Shown here: positions 63,177 through 64,000 of the stretch, piece by piece | How the letters are laid out: every line of letters begins with the position of its first letter | Numbering within the stretch: the stretch's first letter is position 1 | Program-made: the position numbers and the translations under genes | Assembly: GCF_023101185.1 (NCBI RefSeq) | Contig: NZ_CP078077.1 | Coordinates: 1,579,630-1,643,629 of the forward strand | DNA from: Microbacterium galbinum | GTDB lineage: Bacteria; Actinomycetota; Actinomycetes; Actinomycetales; Microbacteriaceae | Length of the DNA: 64,000 nucleotides | Reading direction: 5' to 3' | The notes under the pieces: model-generated | Databases searched by the model: none | What the model was told of the DNA's origin: nothing | Seen by the model: the letters and a program-made list of their open reading frames with translations, nothing else

Positions 63177-63973
63177 CCGTCTCGCACAGCCTGTCGGCCG
63201 AAGGGGTCACCCTCTCCTACGGCGACCGCACCATCATCGACGGCCTCGACCTCACGGTCGCGCCCGGCAAGATCACGACGATCGTCGGGGCGAACGGATG
63301 CGGCAAGTCGACGCTCCTGCGCTCGCTGGCGCGCCTGCTCTCGCCGGCCGCCGGGCAGATCGTGCTCGACGGCAAGTCCGTGCACGCGCGACCGACCAAA
63401 GAGGTCGCCCGCATCCTGGGACTGCTGCCGCAGTCGCCGGTCGCCCCCGAGGGGATCGCCGTCGCCGACCTCGTCGGGCGCGGACGGCATCCGCATCAGA
63501 AGACGCTCGCCCGCTGGAGCGCCCACGACTACGAGGTCGTCGCCGATGCGCTCGACGCCACCGGGGTGACCGAGCTCGCCGACCGCAGCGTCGACGAACT
63601 CTCGGGCGGACAGCGCCAGCGCGTGTGGATCGCGATGGCGCTCGCGCAGGAGACCGACATCCTGCTGCTCGACGAGCCCACCACGTTCCTCGATGTCGCC
63701 CACCAGGTCGAGGTGCTCGACCTGCTCACCGACCTCAGCGTCGCCCGCGGCACCACGATCGTGATGGTGCTGCACGACCTGAATCTCGCCGCGCGCTACG
63801 CCGACGAGCTCGTGGCGATGAAGGAGGGGCGCGTGCACGCGATCGGCGCCCCGGCCGAGGTCGTCACCGCCGAACTCGTCGAAGAGGTCTTCGGCCTCGC
63901 CAATCAGATCACCATCGACCCGGTCTCCGGCAAGCCGATGGTCACACCCATCGGGAGGCACCATGTCCGCTGA
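63173..63973 (+). CDS. FepC-type siderophore ABC ATPase
   Basis: A 266-residue ABC ATPase. Walker A VGANGCGKSTLLRSL (about 38-52), signature DELSGGQRQRVWIAMALAQE (about 141-160), Walker B ILLLDEPTTFLD and switch His in VMVLHDLNLAARYAD. GTG start at 63173, overlapping the permease TGA. Overlaps the next gene by 11 bp. Confidence 0.93.
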   Translation: MTVSHSLSAEGVTLSYGDRTIIDGLDLTVAPGKITTIVGANGCGKSTLLRSLARLLSPAAGQIVLDGKSVHARPTKEVARILGLLPQSPVAPEGIAVADLVGRGRHPHQKTLARWSAHDYEVVADALDATGVTELADRSVDELSGGQRQRVWIAMALAQETDILLLDEPTTFLDVAHQVEVLDLLTDLSVARGTTIVMVLHDLNLAARYADELVAMKEGRVHAIGAPAEVVTAELVEEVFGLANQITIDPVSGKPMVTPIGRHHVR

Positions 63974-64000
63974 GACCACCACCACCGAGAAGCCCGCGTA
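63963..64000 (+). CDS. Start of the next gene in the siderophore operon, cut by window
   Basis: ATG 63963 overlaps the ATPase stop codon and reads MSAETTTTEKPA before the window ends. Position suggests a siderophore-interacting (ferric reductase) protein, which commonly follows such operons, but twelve residues are too few to say. Confidence 0.6.
   Translation, partial: MSAETTTTEKPA

Overview
The window is high-GC DNA with actinobacterial features: GTG starts, ATGA gene overlaps, several probable leaderless starts, an LPxTG-anchored exoenzyme, and the word GGATGCC/GCATCCG repeated throughout genes. Together these suggest a Microbacteriaceae genome, most likely Microbacterium or a close relative. 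This is an inference from composition and gene content; no rRNA gene or other marker is present. No tRNA, CRISPR array, transposase or prophage gene was seen.

Layout. (1) 1-4424: a secreted GH92 alpha-mannosidase, cut by the window edge, and an SDR oxidoreductase. (2) 4689-8894: an envelope-stress island. One arm encodes an ECF sigma factor, a protein joining an anti-sigma-type zinc motif to an Asp23 domain, and a small protein. The divergent arm encodes Asp23-like proteins, a DUF2273-type protein, a DUF6286-type protein, an AmaP-like protein and CsbD. (3) 9051-11357: an MFS drug exporter and a 2H phosphoesterase. (4) 11585-22833: a carbohydrate locus with an ABC binding protein, a wall-anchored PL8 lyase with CBM32-like domains, a GH130 enzyme, two ABC permeases, a LacI regulator and a phosphomannomutase-like HAD protein. 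The binding-protein and permease promoters share one operator, so they probably form one LacI regulon. (5) 22951-27958: a zinc uptake system of Azt type around a Zur-like box, with two different propeller lipoproteins.

(6) 27984-42366: mixed genes. These include an ArsR/SRPBCC pair, VanZ, an apparently circularly permuted amine oxidase lipoprotein, RNase HI, MscS, a protealysin-like protease with its emfourin inhibitor, an unusual zinc-ribbon SDR, an HxlR/azoreductase pair and two secreted proteins. (7) 42715-47388: a two-component system divergent from an overlapping operon of D,D-carboxypeptidase, alanine racemase and D-Ala-D-X ligase, which resembles van clusters. (8) 47407-59688: a DUF3516-type helicase, DeoD, PutP, an AlkD-like protein, a FUSC protein, membrane proteins, a large LuxR ATPase and a cold-shock protein. 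(9) 59956-64000: an iron-siderophore ABC operon behind two IdeR/DtxR-like boxes, running off the window.

The intergenic DNA is unusually structured. At least nine gaps hold 60-150 bp palindromic elements. Many have the same plan: two direct arms followed by two inverted arms (A-A-a-a). Sequences differ between loci, but two pairs clearly belong to common families. Two other dispersed repeats, with cores CTTCGACAGGCTCAG and CTTCGTCTCG...GCTCAGGAACCGG, also recur. One copy lies in frame inside the helicase gene, and another supplies the histidine kinase stop codon.
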